Source of the DNA: Anaerolineae bacterium
Lineage (GTDB): Bacteria; Chloroflexota; Anaerolineae; Aggregatilineales; Phototrophicaceae
NCBI GenBank assembly: GCA_022843385.1
Contig: JALHNT010000050.1
Location: 1 to 52,299 of the forward strand
DNA: 52,299 nt
Direction of reading: 5' to 3'
Part shown: in pieces, positions 31,860 to 39,605 of the stretch
Position numbering within the stretch: position 1 is the stretch's first letter
Layout of the letters: each line of letters opens with the position of its first letter
Notes under the pieces: generated by a model
What the model was told of the DNA's origin: nothing
The model's input: only the letters and a program-made list of their open reading frames with translations
The model's database searches: none
Made by a program: the position numbers and the translations under genes

Positions 31860-32891
31860 TCAGCGATAGACTCCGCTGCTATAGATGTAGACCGCCGGGC
31901 CGTGTTCGCGGTCGGGCGAGGAGCGCGTCCCCATTTCATCGGCCACGCGCTGATAGAGGAAGTGGGCGTCGGTGATCGACAGGTTGACGCAGCCGTGACT
32001 GCGCCGGTAGCCGAAGCCATCATGCCAGTAGGCGCCATGCAGCGCCCGGCCTTCGTCGAAGAACATGGTCCAGGGGACTTCTTCAAGGAAGTAGAAGTCA
32101 TCACCGACCTGACCGCCACTCATGTTGTCGCGTTCTTTGCGGAAGTAAATGTTGTACAGACCCTCGCGCGTCGGCCAGCGATCCAGTCCGGTGGCGATCA
32201 GGGTGCTGAAGACTGGCTGGGCATCTTCGTACATGACCAACACCTGCTCGTACAGATCGAGGCTGAACCACAGATGGGTATCGACCTCAGCCGGGCGCTC
32301 GACCGGGATGATCTTGGCGACGTGGTATTGATGCACCCATTGATCGACGCCCACCTGATACCAGATTTCGCCTTCGAGTTCGACGGTGGCGTACAGGTTG
32401 AGGCGGGTGTAGCGATAAATCAGCCCGTTCGACTCAGCCGGGTCGCCGCCGGGGAAACGAGATGGGTACATATTGACCAGCGCCCAGGCCATCGGGTAGG
32501 GCAGGCCGTCTGCCGGTAGCAGGACGCCGGTGAGCGAGGAGACGATGTAGCCAGTCTCTTTGAGCAGCTCGGAGCGCACCCACTGACCGGGGTTGATCTC
32601 GGTCCAGCCATCGACGGCTTGCAGGGCGGTGACGAAGTTGAAGCCCTTGTCGAGGGAGGCGGTCACGGTTCCGTTGGGGGCGTCGAAGATATCCAGTTTG
32701 TCGAGCGCCTGCTGATACCAGCGGTCATACATGCGCTTCTCGTTGACGGGCAGGGCTTCGACCGCCGGTTCGGGATACGCGGCGATTTCCTCCGCCGACA
32801 GGCCATAGGCCGGGGGCGGGTCTTCGGCCAGCGCCGGGCTGCCGAGGGCGAGCAGCAGGATGGCTATGAGCAGACAGACAGCCGGTTTCAT
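31860..32891 (-). CDS. Secreted L,D-transpeptidase (YkuD domain)
   Basis: A 343-residue exported enzyme. A signal peptide (MKPAVCLLIAILLLALGSPALA) is followed by an SH3-like central part (FDAPNGTVTASLDKGFNF, WTEINPGQWV) and a C-terminal YkuD domain. HGAYWHDGFGYRRSHGCVNLS contains the conserved His and the nucleophile Cys301 in SHGC. It forms 3-3 peptidoglycan cross-links or attaches proteins to the wall. This implies a murein layer, which bears on which Chloroflexota-like lineage this could be. AGGAG 8 bases upstream fixes the start at 32891 rather than an ATG at 33017 lying in repeat DNA. Confidence 0.9.
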   Translation of the reverse strand: MKPAVCLLIAILLLALGSPALAEDPPPAYGLSAEEIAAYPEPAVEALPVNEKRMYDRWYQQALDKLDIFDAPNGTVTASLDKGFNFVTALQAVDGWTEINPGQWVRSELLKETGYIVSSLTGVLLPADGLPYPMAWALVNMYPSRFPGGDPAESNGLIYRYTRLNLYATVELEGEIWYQVGVDQWVHQYHVAKIIPVERPAEVDTHLWFSLDLYEQVLVMYEDAQPVFSTLIATGLDRWPTREGLYNIYFRKERDNMSGGQVGDDFYFLEEVPWTMFFDEGRALHGAYWHDGFGYRRSHGCVNLSITDAHFLYQRVADEMGTRSSPDREHGPAVYIYSSGVYR

Positions 32892-33297
32892 CAGCAGCAC
32901 TCCTGAATGAGCAATGGGTTTGACATTCAGTGTAAACCGATTTGGGGCGGCGCTGCCCGTCGCCAACCTGACGGCTGACCTACGCCTGATCGCCAGAAAG
33001 AAGAAGAATTGAACCACAGAGACACAGCGAGCAAACGGAGTCTTTTACTTTCAACTCAGCACTTTGCACTTTGCACTTCCGCTCTGCCGCCGGCGGATCG
33101 ACAGTGTGGTGGCGGAACGACGGGAGCGCTGCGCCGACATCCGCCGCCGGAAGCAGAACCGACCACAGAGACTCAGAGGACACAGAGAGAAAACAGAGTG
33201 TTGATTCACAAAATTCGTCAGATTCGCATCAGTCTTTTTGCGATTCGTGAATCATGGCCGACGGTCAATTCGCTTCGGCGCTGGCCTGGCTATGGGA
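32892..33297. repeat. Repeat-rich intergenic region before the second TIR gene
   Basis: No gene. It holds ACCACAGAGACACAG-type units (33012-33028 and 33160-33192), TCAGCACTTTGCACTTTGC (33055-33075) and an imperfect inverted pair GCCGCCGGCGGAT / ATCCGCCGCCGG (about 33090-33155). A segment at 33201-33290 closely resembles 3252-3345. The shared TIR-gene control block follows at 33298. Confidence 0.65.
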
Positions 33298-33385
33298 TTG
33301 TTAAGTTGCACGGGGAACAATGGATTTCCCCACATCACCAGTATAGAACAAGTGGGCTATGGTGTCAAGCCCCTCATTCGTGGGG
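33298..33385 (+). promoter_or_regulatory. Conserved 5' region of the TIR-NB-ARC-WD40 gene
   Basis: Counterpart of 3457-3545. It shares TTGTTAAGTTGCACGGGG, a hairpin GGGGAA (33312-33317) / TTCCCC (33326-33331), TATAGAAC (33342-33349) and GGGCTATGGTGTCAAG. Stem register differs between the two copies yet pairing is kept. An R1 element follows here (33396-33479) but is absent or vestigial in the other copy. Confidence 0.5.
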
Positions 33386-33395
33386 GGAATGCTGC

Positions 33396-33479
33396 GGACA
33401 GGCCATTGCCTGTCCCTACAATTTCGGCCTCTGTGTAGGGACACCCAAGTGCGAAGCCTCTCTGTGGGACAGGGTGTCC
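33396..33479. repeat. R1 double-hairpin repeat, copy e (enlarged right loop)
   Basis: The left hairpin GGACAGGC-CATT-GCCTGTCC is another stem variant that stays paired. The right hairpin arms GGACACCC and GGGTGTCC are separated by about 25 bases instead of 4, as if something was inserted into the loop. The element sits between the shared control block and the second TIR gene. Confidence 0.75.
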
Positions 33480-33532
33480 GCCGGATGCAGAAGCCCCGCG
33501 CCTATTAGCCGTCGCGCATCAGGTGCGCTATC

Positions 33533-36500
33533 ATGGGGGGACAGGCCGCAATGAATGATGGCAGACCACCCATGAGCGACACAACCTTACGCGCCCGAAC
33601 CGACAAATCGATCCTCATCAGTTATTCGCGCAAAGACCGCGATGCCGTCAGGCAATTGTACGCCGAGCTGGAGGCGCTGGGCTTCAAGCTCTGGCGCGAC
33701 CTGCACGACATTCCGGGCGGTGAGCCGTTCTGGGAAGAGATCAAGCAGGGTATCGATGGCTGCGAGACGGTCGTGCTGTGCATGTCGCCGGACGCGCTGG
33801 CGTCGCCCTATGTGCAGCAGGAATGGCATTACGCCCGGCAGCAGGGCAGGCGGGTGCTGCCGGTGGTGGTGGCCGATGTCGATTTTGATGCGGTGCCGCG
33901 CTGGATGAGTCGCATCGACTGGAAGGATTTCCGCGCCGGCAAACCGGAGCGCGAGACGATCTGGGCGGCGTTCATCACCACCCTCAACACCCCCTACCAG
34001 GGGCGCAAGGTGCCGTTCATGGCGGGCAGCAAGCCGGAGTATTTTGTCGAGCGTCCGGCGGAGTACGAGGCGCTGCTCAAGGCGCTGGTGGATGGGAACG
34101 GCGCAGTGGCAATCACGGCGGCCATCAAGGGGGCGGGCGGCTTCGGCAAGACGACGCTGGCGCTGGCGCTCTGTCACGACAACCGGGTGCGCGGCGCGTT
34201 CGACGACGGCATCCTGTGGGTGACGCTGGGGGAAAAGCCGAGCGAAGCCGACCTGATCGGCAAAGTCCTCGATTGGGTTTATGAACTGACCGGCCAGCGT
34301 CCGGCGGTGGAAGGGCGCGAGGCGGCGCGGACGGAACTGGCGAAGGCCATCGGCGACCGCTACCTGCTGCTGGTGATCGATGACCTGTGGCGCAAGATCG
34401 ACAGCGAGTTGTTCCTCACCGGCGCACCGCACAGCGCCGTCCTCATCACCACCCGTTATGACCAGCAGCTCCCGGATGGCACGCGCTTCCGCCAGCGGGT
34501 GGACGCGATGCAGCCGGCTGAGGCGGTCAAGCTCTTGAGTTGGATGCCCTCACCCCACGCTCACTTGAGTCGTTCGCAGCCTCTCCCACCGGGCGAGGGG
34601 GATGGGAGAGCGCAAACTCATCAGGCGGGGCTGAAGCGGCTGGCGGAACGGCTGGGGGAGTGGGCGGTGCTGCTGCGGCTGGCGAATGGCGTGCTGCGCA
34701 AGCGTCTCGAACGGGGCGACACGCTGGATAAAGCGCTGGAATACGCCGATAAAGCCCTGAGTCGCAAGGGGTTAAAAGCCTTCGACGGCGATAATCCACA
34801 GCAGCGCGGCGAGGCGGTGAGCAGCACCCTGGGCGTGAGCCTGGAACTGCTGAACGCGACACAGCAGGCGCAGTTCGCCCGGCTGGCGCTTTTTCCTGAA
34901 GATGTGGCGGTTCCCTTCACCACGCTGGAGCACCTGTGGCGGCTGGATGACTTCGATACTGAGGAGGCCGCCGGAGCGCTGAACGATGCGGCGCTGCTGC
35001 TGAACTTCGACCTGAGCCAGCGCGTCATCCGGCTGCATGATGTGGTGCGGCAGTATTTGCGCGACGAACATCAGGGGTTAATGGCGGCATGGCAGGGGGA
35101 GTTGGTGGAGCGTTGGGGGTTGCCCTCACCTCATATGCCCTCACCCCTGGCCCCTCTCCCACCGGGCGAGGGGAAGGATAGCCGGGAGTCCACACAGGGG
35201 CGAGGGGGAACCGGTGGCGGAGAGACGGAATACACCCTGCCGGATGAGTATGCCTGGCGCTACTACGCTTATCATCTGGTTGAGGCCGGGCAGGGCGAAC
35301 GGCTGCGGGGGCTGCTGCTCGATCATCGCTGGCTGATGGCGAAGCTGGCGGCCACCGATGTCAACGCGCTGATTGACGACTGCACCTATCTCCAGAATGA
35401 TGTCGTTTTCCGCCTGATCCGTTCAGCGCTGATGATGAGCCGCCATGTGCTGCTGGAGGACAAGGACGCGCTGGCGCATCAACTGGTGGGGCGGCTGATG
35501 ACCTGGCGCAAGACCCAGCCCGCCATCCGCGCCCTGACCGAGGCCATCGTCGCCACCGTGCCAGGCTTGTATCCGGCGAACCTCGACAGCGAGTATCCGG
35601 TGCTGAACCAGGCCAGTGGTAACTTGCTCGCTACACTTTCGGGCCATACAGGTGGTGTGCTTCGCGCACTGGAACTGCGGGATGGACGATTGCTATCTTG
35701 GTCATACGATAAGACTCTGCGGCTGTGGGGTTCGGACGGGACTGCACAGGGCGTCCTAGCGGGACATACAGATAGGGTGAATGGCGCGATAGAACTGCGA
35801 GATGGGCGACTGCTGTCGTGGGGAGGTGGCTTTAAGAGTCAAGACCAATCGCTGCGGCTGTGGGGTTCGGACGGGACTGTACAGGGTGTCCTAGCGGGGC
35901 ATACAGGCAGATTGAGCCGCGCGATAGAACTACGGGATGGGCGACTGCTGTCATGGTCGGATGATGGGACTCTACAGTTGTGGGATTCGGATGGGATGGC
36001 GCAGGGTGTGTTGAGGGGACATGTAGCTGACGTATATGGCGTGTTGGAACTGCGGGATGGACGCCTGCTCTCGTGGTCATACGACAAGACTCTGCGACTG
36101 TGGCAATCAGATGGGGCGGCACTGGGCGTACTTGCAGGGCACCTAGCTGCGGTGAATGGCGCACTTGAACTGCGGGATGGGCGGCTGCTGTCGCGGGCGG
36201 ACGACAATACTCTACGGCTGTGGGCATCAGATGGCACAGCGCTAGGTGTAATAGTGAAAGATAAAGATTACACGATGAGAGTGTTGGAACTGCGGGATGG
36301 GCGGCTGCTGTCGTGGTCATTGGACAAGACGTTGCGGCTCTGGGGAACGGACGGAGCGTCGCAGGGTATTCTGGCGGGTCATATGGGCAGTGTAGGTGGG
36401 GTAGTTGAGCTAGGGGATGGGCGGCTGCTGTCGTGGTCGCGGGACAAGACGCTGCGGCTGTGGGCGTCGGATGGCACAGAGCTGATGGTGCTGTCGGGTC

Positions 36501-37579
36501 ATACAGGTATTGTGATTGGCGCGGTAGAACTGCGGGATGGACGGATACTGTCGTGGTCGGATGACAAGACGCTGAGGTACTGGGGTTCGGATGGGGTGCT
36601 GCAGGGTACTTTGGTGGGTCATACAGATGCGGTGTGGAGGGCAATGGAGTTGAAGGATGGGCGGCTGCTGTCGTGGGTTGGTACCATAAAGGGAACAGAC
36701 AATAAGCTACGGCTATGGGGAACAGATGGCACAACTCCGACAGTTTTGGTAGGGCACACGGGTGAGGTGACAGGTGTTGTGGAGTTGAAGGTTGGGGGGC
36801 TCTTGTCGTGGGCTGGTAACATGAAGGATGATGACTATGGACCACGGCTATGGGGAGCAGATGGTACCGCACGGACGGTACTTACTGGGCATAGTGGTAA
36901 TGTGTGGGGTGCAATTGAGCTTTCAGATGGACGACTGCTATCGTGGTCGTGGGATAAGGCGCTGCGCCTGTGGGCGTCGGACGGGGCAGCAAAGGCGATC
37001 TTGGCAGGGCATACGGCTAATGTAAATGGAGCGATAGAGTTGCGGAATGGACGGCTGCTGTCGTGGTCCGAGGACAGGACGTTGTGCCTGTGGAGTACGG
37101 ATGGAAACGCACTGGCAACATTAGTGGGACACACGCATATAGTGTTGGGCGCGGTGGAGTTGAAAGATGGGCGGTTGCTGTCATGGTCGCAGGATGCAAC
37201 ACTGCGGCTGTGGGCTTCGGACGGGACTCCCCTACACAGGCTGGATGAGGGATACTACGAAGGCAACAAACGGCGCATCTTCGACTGGGCAGCCGAGCAT
37301 GGTTTAGATGGTGCGACGCTGTATCCGGATGTTCCGGCCCCAAGGGGACCCTGGTGGGTTGCAGTGGTCAGAAAAAGTATTGAACTGTATGAATCAAGAC
37401 ACGGAGCGCTGCTAACGTGTTTTCACGCCGATGCACACATCACCACAAAACCAGTCGTCTCTGCCGACGGGCAGACGATTGTCGCCGGGGACGCATCCGG
37501 CAGGGTGTTGTTCCTGCGGTGGTATGGGGGCGAGGCGGAGCAAAATAAGGACGGATCATATGGTCACGCTCACCAGTGA
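33533..37579 (+). CDS. TIR - NB-ARC - helical linker - WD40 STAND protein
   Basis: A 1348-residue NLR/Apaf-1-like protein. TIR about 25-150 (SILISYSRKDRD; FWEEIKQGI; Glu97 in PYVQQEW at the NADase position). NB-ARC about 170-350: Walker A GAGGFGKTT (200-208), Walker B LLLVIDDLW (278-286), sensor VLITTR. Winged-helix/helical region about 360-690 (AGQGERLRGLLLDHRWLMAKL). Then 13 WD40-type blades from about residue 700 with consensus ELRDGRLLSW…TLRLWGSDG, and a cap ending GRVLFLRWYGGEAE. Ligand sensing by the propeller, ATP-driven oligomerisation and TIR NAD cleavage are inferred from the family. Two R2 repeats encode loops at about residues 338-358 and 530-548. The stop overlaps a DUF2283 gene. 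Confidence 0.9.
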   Translation: MGGQAAMNDGRPPMSDTTLRARTDKSILISYSRKDRDAVRQLYAELEALGFKLWRDLHDIPGGEPFWEEIKQGIDGCETVVLCMSPDALASPYVQQEWHYARQQGRRVLPVVVADVDFDAVPRWMSRIDWKDFRAGKPERETIWAAFITTLNTPYQGRKVPFMAGSKPEYFVERPAEYEALLKALVDGNGAVAITAAIKGAGGFGKTTLALALCHDNRVRGAFDDGILWVTLGEKPSEADLIGKVLDWVYELTGQRPAVEGREAARTELAKAIGDRYLLLVIDDLWRKIDSELFLTGAPHSAVLITTRYDQQLPDGTRFRQRVDAMQPAEAVKLLSWMPSPHAHLSRSQPLPPGEGDGRAQTHQAGLKRLAERLGEWAVLLRLANGVLRKRLERGDTLDKALEYADKALSRKGLKAFDGDNPQQRGEAVSSTLGVSLELLNATQQAQFARLALFPEDVAVPFTTLEHLWRLDDFDTEEAAGALNDAALLLNFDLSQRVIRLHDVVRQYLRDEHQGLMAAWQGELVERWGLPSPHMPSPLAPLPPGEGKDSRESTQGRGGTGGGETEYTLPDEYAWRYYAYHLVEAGQGERLRGLLLDHRWLMAKLAATDVNALIDDCTYLQNDVVFRLIRSALMMSRHVLLEDKDALAHQLVGRLMTWRKTQPAIRALTEAIVATVPGLYPANLDSEYPVLNQASGNLLATLSGHTGGVLRALELRDGRLLSWSYDKTLRLWGSDGTAQGVLAGHTDRVNGAIELRDGRLLSWGGGFKSQDQSLRLWGSDGTVQGVLAGHTGRLSRAIELRDGRLLSWSDDGTLQLWDSDGMAQGVLRGHVADVYGVLELRDGRLLSWSYDKTLRLWQSDGAALGVLAGHLAAVNGALELRDGRLLSRADDNTLRLWASDGTALGVIVKDKDYTMRVLELRDGRLLSWSLDKTLRLWGTDGASQGILAGHMGSVGGVVELGDGRLLSWSRDKTLRLWASDGTELMVLSGHTGIVIGAVELRDGRILSWSDDKTLRYWGSDGVLQGTLVGHTDAVWRAMELKDGRLLSWVGTIKGTDNKLRLWGTDGTTPTVLVGHTGEVTGVVELKVGGLLSWAGNMKDDDYGPRLWGADGTARTVLTGHSGNVWGAIELSDGRLLSWSWDKALRLWASDGAAKAILAGHTANVNGAIELRNGRLLSWSEDRTLCLWSTDGNALATLVGHTHIVLGAVELKDGRLLSWSQDATLRLWASDGTPLHRLDEGYYEGNKRRIFDWAAEHGLDGATLYPDVPAPRGPWWVAVVRKSIELYESRHGALLTCFHADAHITTKPVVSADGQTIVAGDASGRVLFLRWYGGEAEQNKDGSYGHAHQ
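34546..34608 (+). repeat. R2 palindromic repeat, copy e, in coding sequence
   Basis: CCCTCACCCCACGCTCACTT and a later CTCTCCCACCGGGCGAG palindrome. It encodes SPHAHLSRSQPLPPGEGDG right after the NB-ARC core (EAVKLLSW) and before LKRLAERLGEW, a domain boundary. Confidence 0.7.
35123..35176 (+). repeat. R2 palindromic repeat, copy f, in coding sequence
   Basis: CCCTCACCTCATATGCCCTC (a doubled left end) then CCCCTGGCCCCTCTCCC and its palindromic partner. It encodes SPHMPSPLAPLPPGEGKD between LVERWG and the helical linker that starts near DEYAWRYYAYH, again a domain boundary. Confidence 0.7.
35630..37230 (+). repeat. 120-bp tandem array encoding 13 WD40-type blades
   Basis: The unit is mostly 40 codons, with loop-lengthened blades such as GGGFKSQD and GTIKGTDN. 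Blade 10 has lost consensus (ELKVGGLLSW, GPRLWG). The favoured residue before DG alternates SDG here and ADG in the 4597-6568 array, so each array has been homogenised separately. Confidence 0.8.
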
Positions 37580-37787
37580 ATGGATCGACGAATTACTGAA
37601 GCTGGCGGCGCGTCAGGTGTGGACGGATTATGACGACAGCGCCGATGTGCTGTACATCAGTTTTCGCAAGCCGCAGTCCGCCAACGACAGCGTGATGGAA
37701 ACCGAGGACACCATCTATCACTACCGCGATGACGAGCTGGTGGGCATCACCGTGTTGAATGCGTCCCGGCGGGGCGCGGGGGCGTAG
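37560..37787 (+). CDS. DUF2283 protein overlapping the TIR-NB-ARC-WD40 gene
   Basis: A 75-residue protein. WTDYDDSADVLYISFRKPQSA followed by IYHYRDDELVGITVLNASRR matches DUF2283, a small family of unknown function often found near toxin-antitoxin-like genes. ATG 37560 lies 20 bases inside the 3' end of the TIR gene, in another frame, with ATAAGG about 10 bases upstream. The arrangement suggests translational coupling and a functional link. R1 copy f follows the stop by 14 bases. Confidence 0.78.
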   Translation: MVTLTSEWIDELLKLAARQVWTDYDDSADVLYISFRKPQSANDSVMETEDTIYHYRDDELVGITVLNASRRGAGA

Positions 37788-37801
37788 GCGGCGGACACGG
37801 C

Positions 37802-37877
37802 GGACACAGCGGTGCTGTGTCCCTACGGTGTGATGATGATGGGACGCGGGGTGTAGGGACACGCCACTGGCGTGTCC
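37802..37877. repeat. R1 double-hairpin repeat, copy f
   Basis: The left hairpin GGACACAGC-GGT-GCTGTGTCC has a 9-base stem, again a different but fully paired sequence. The right hairpin is GGACACGC-CACT-GCGTGTCC. It ends 13 bases before the GGGAG ribosome site of the flavoprotein gene. Confidence 0.85.
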
Positions 37878-37905
37878 GGCAATGGCAACAAAGGGAGAAC
37901 GACGC

Positions 37906-39354
37906 ATGGTGGATGTCATCGTGATTGGCGGTGGGCCGGCCGGTGTGACGGCGGCGCTGCGGGCGCGTGAGCTGGGGGCGGAGACGGCGCTGGTGGAGCG
38001 GGGGCGGATGGGCGGGACGTGTACCAACGATGGCTGCGCCCCGACGCGGGTGCTGGCGAAGACGGCGCGGCTGGCGCGGGAGGCGCGGCAGTTCGCCGAG
38101 TACGGCCTGATGGGGGCACTGCCGCAGGTGGATTTCGCGGCGGTGATCGACCGCACCCAGCAGGTGATCTATCGCTTGCAGGAGAAGAAGCAGTTGATCG
38201 GTCATCTGGAAGCGGTCGGCGTCAGGACGCTGCACGGAGTTGGCACGGCCCGCTTCGCCGATCCGCATAGTCTGAGTCTGGCCGATGGCCGGACGCTCCA
38301 GGCCGATAAGTTCATCATCTGCGCCGGGGGTGCGCCGCGCCGCCTGAGCTTCCCCGGCAGCGAACATGCCCTGACGCACAGCGATGTCTGGTCGCTGCGG
38401 AAGCTGCCGCGCTCGCTGGTGATCGTCGGCAGCGGGGCGACCGGCTGTCAACTGGCGTCGATCTTTGATGCCTTCGGCTGTAAAGTGACCATCCTGGAAC
38501 TGGCACCGCGCATCCTCATCAACGAGGACGAACGGGTGGCGGAGGTGATGCGGCAGCGCTTCCTCGACAGCGGCATCCAGATTATCACCGGCATCAGCGG
38601 CCTGACGCAGATCGAGAAGCAGGGGAGCGACCTGCACCTGACTTATACCGATGACGGTGCGGCGCATGTGCTGACGAGCGAGGCGGTCATCCTGTCGGTG
38701 GGCTGGCCGGGCAACCTGCCCGATTTGAATTTGCCGGCGGCGGGGGTCGAAACCGAGCGGGCGTACATCCGCGTCAATGATTATCTGCAAACCAGCGCGG
38801 CGCACATCTACGCGGCGGGCGACATCACTGGCCGGATGATGCTGGTGCAGAGCGCCAGTCTCCAGGGACGGCTGGCGGTGGAGAATGCGCTGCTGCCCAC
38901 GCCGGACGTGGGGATCAATCACCGGTTGGTGCCACACGGCGGCTTCACCGACCCGGAGTACGGCAGCGTCGGGTTGACCGAGGCCCAGGCGCGCGCCGAG
39001 CATCCTGATTGTCTGGTGGCCGAGGTGCCGTATGCCGATCTGGATCGCGCCGTGATCGATGACCACACGGTGGGCTTCTGCAAGATCATCATCGATCCCC
39101 AGACGCGGCTGATCCTGGGCGGGCATGTGGTGGGTGAGCAGGCGGTGGAGATCGTGCAACTGCTGGCGGCGGGCATGGCAGCGGATTTACGCATCGAGCA
39201 GTTGGCCGACCTGGAGCTGGCTTACCCGACCTACACCGCCATCGTTGGGCTGGCAGCGCGTGATCTGGTGCGGCAGTTGAACTGGGTGCCGGTGGCGGCG
39301 CAGTGGCGGGCGCTCAAGCCGGTACGTGGCGCGGAATGGGAGCGCGAGGCGTAA
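37906..39354 (+). CDS. FAD-dependent pyridine nucleotide-disulfide oxidoreductase
   Basis: A 482-residue flavoprotein of the dihydrolipoamide dehydrogenase/mercuric reductase class. FAD site VIVIGGGPAGVTAAL (5-19); redox disulfide Cys39/Cys44 in GGTCTNDGCAPTR; NAD(P) site VIVGSGATGCQLAS; second FAD motif YAAGDITG. The C-terminal dimerisation domain ends ELAYPTYTAIVGLAARDL, where true lipoamide dehydrogenases have the His-Glu pair (HPTxxE). That pair is absent, so the electron acceptor is probably not lipoamide. The start at 37906 is chosen because GGGAG is 9 bases upstream. An ATG at 37882 lies next to an R1 repeat. Substrate unknown. Confidence 0.85.
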   Translation: MVDVIVIGGGPAGVTAALRARELGAETALVERGRMGGTCTNDGCAPTRVLAKTARLAREARQFAEYGLMGALPQVDFAAVIDRTQQVIYRLQEKKQLIGHLEAVGVRTLHGVGTARFADPHSLSLADGRTLQADKFIICAGGAPRRLSFPGSEHALTHSDVWSLRKLPRSLVIVGSGATGCQLASIFDAFGCKVTILELAPRILINEDERVAEVMRQRFLDSGIQIITGISGLTQIEKQGSDLHLTYTDDGAAHVLTSEAVILSVGWPGNLPDLNLPAAGVETERAYIRVNDYLQTSAAHIYAAGDITGRMMLVQSASLQGRLAVENALLPTPDVGINHRLVPHGGFTDPEYGSVGLTEAQARAEHPDCLVAEVPYADLDRAVIDDHTVGFCKIIIDPQTRLILGGHVVGEQAVEIVQLLAAGMAADLRIEQLADLELAYPTYTAIVGLAARDLVRQLNWVPVAAQWRALKPVRGAEWEREA

Positions 39355-39605
39355 CCCGCAGCCACGCATCTATCACCTGACAAGGTGAAGTACCAGGTGT
39401 GCCCGGAAACTGAATCGGCTACGGCGCATCTGGTACTTTCAACACAAGAGAGCGGTGGGTTGTGCTAGGGCGCATTTCAAGATGCTCGACAATGATGAAA
39501 TGCTTGTCAAATCCCTTTTGATGCCCATCTGAATGGCGAGCTTAAGCAGACGCTGTTCACATCTCTTCCCTCAGACTAGCGTCCTCATAACCTGAAATGT
39601 ACCGA

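Noticed and set aside
33009..33554. 181-codon frame upstream of the TIR-NB-ARC gene
   Set aside because: It is built from dispersed repeats (CACAGAGAC…, R1) and overlaps the shared control block. No ribosome site or protein character.
37431..37559. Upstream extension of the DUF2283 frame
   Set aside because: It would overlap the TIR gene by 149 bases. The family similarity begins after ATG 37560, which also has a ribosome site.
37747..39159. 470-codon open frame on - strand
   Set aside because: It is the antisense shadow of the disulfide flavoprotein and shows no family motif.
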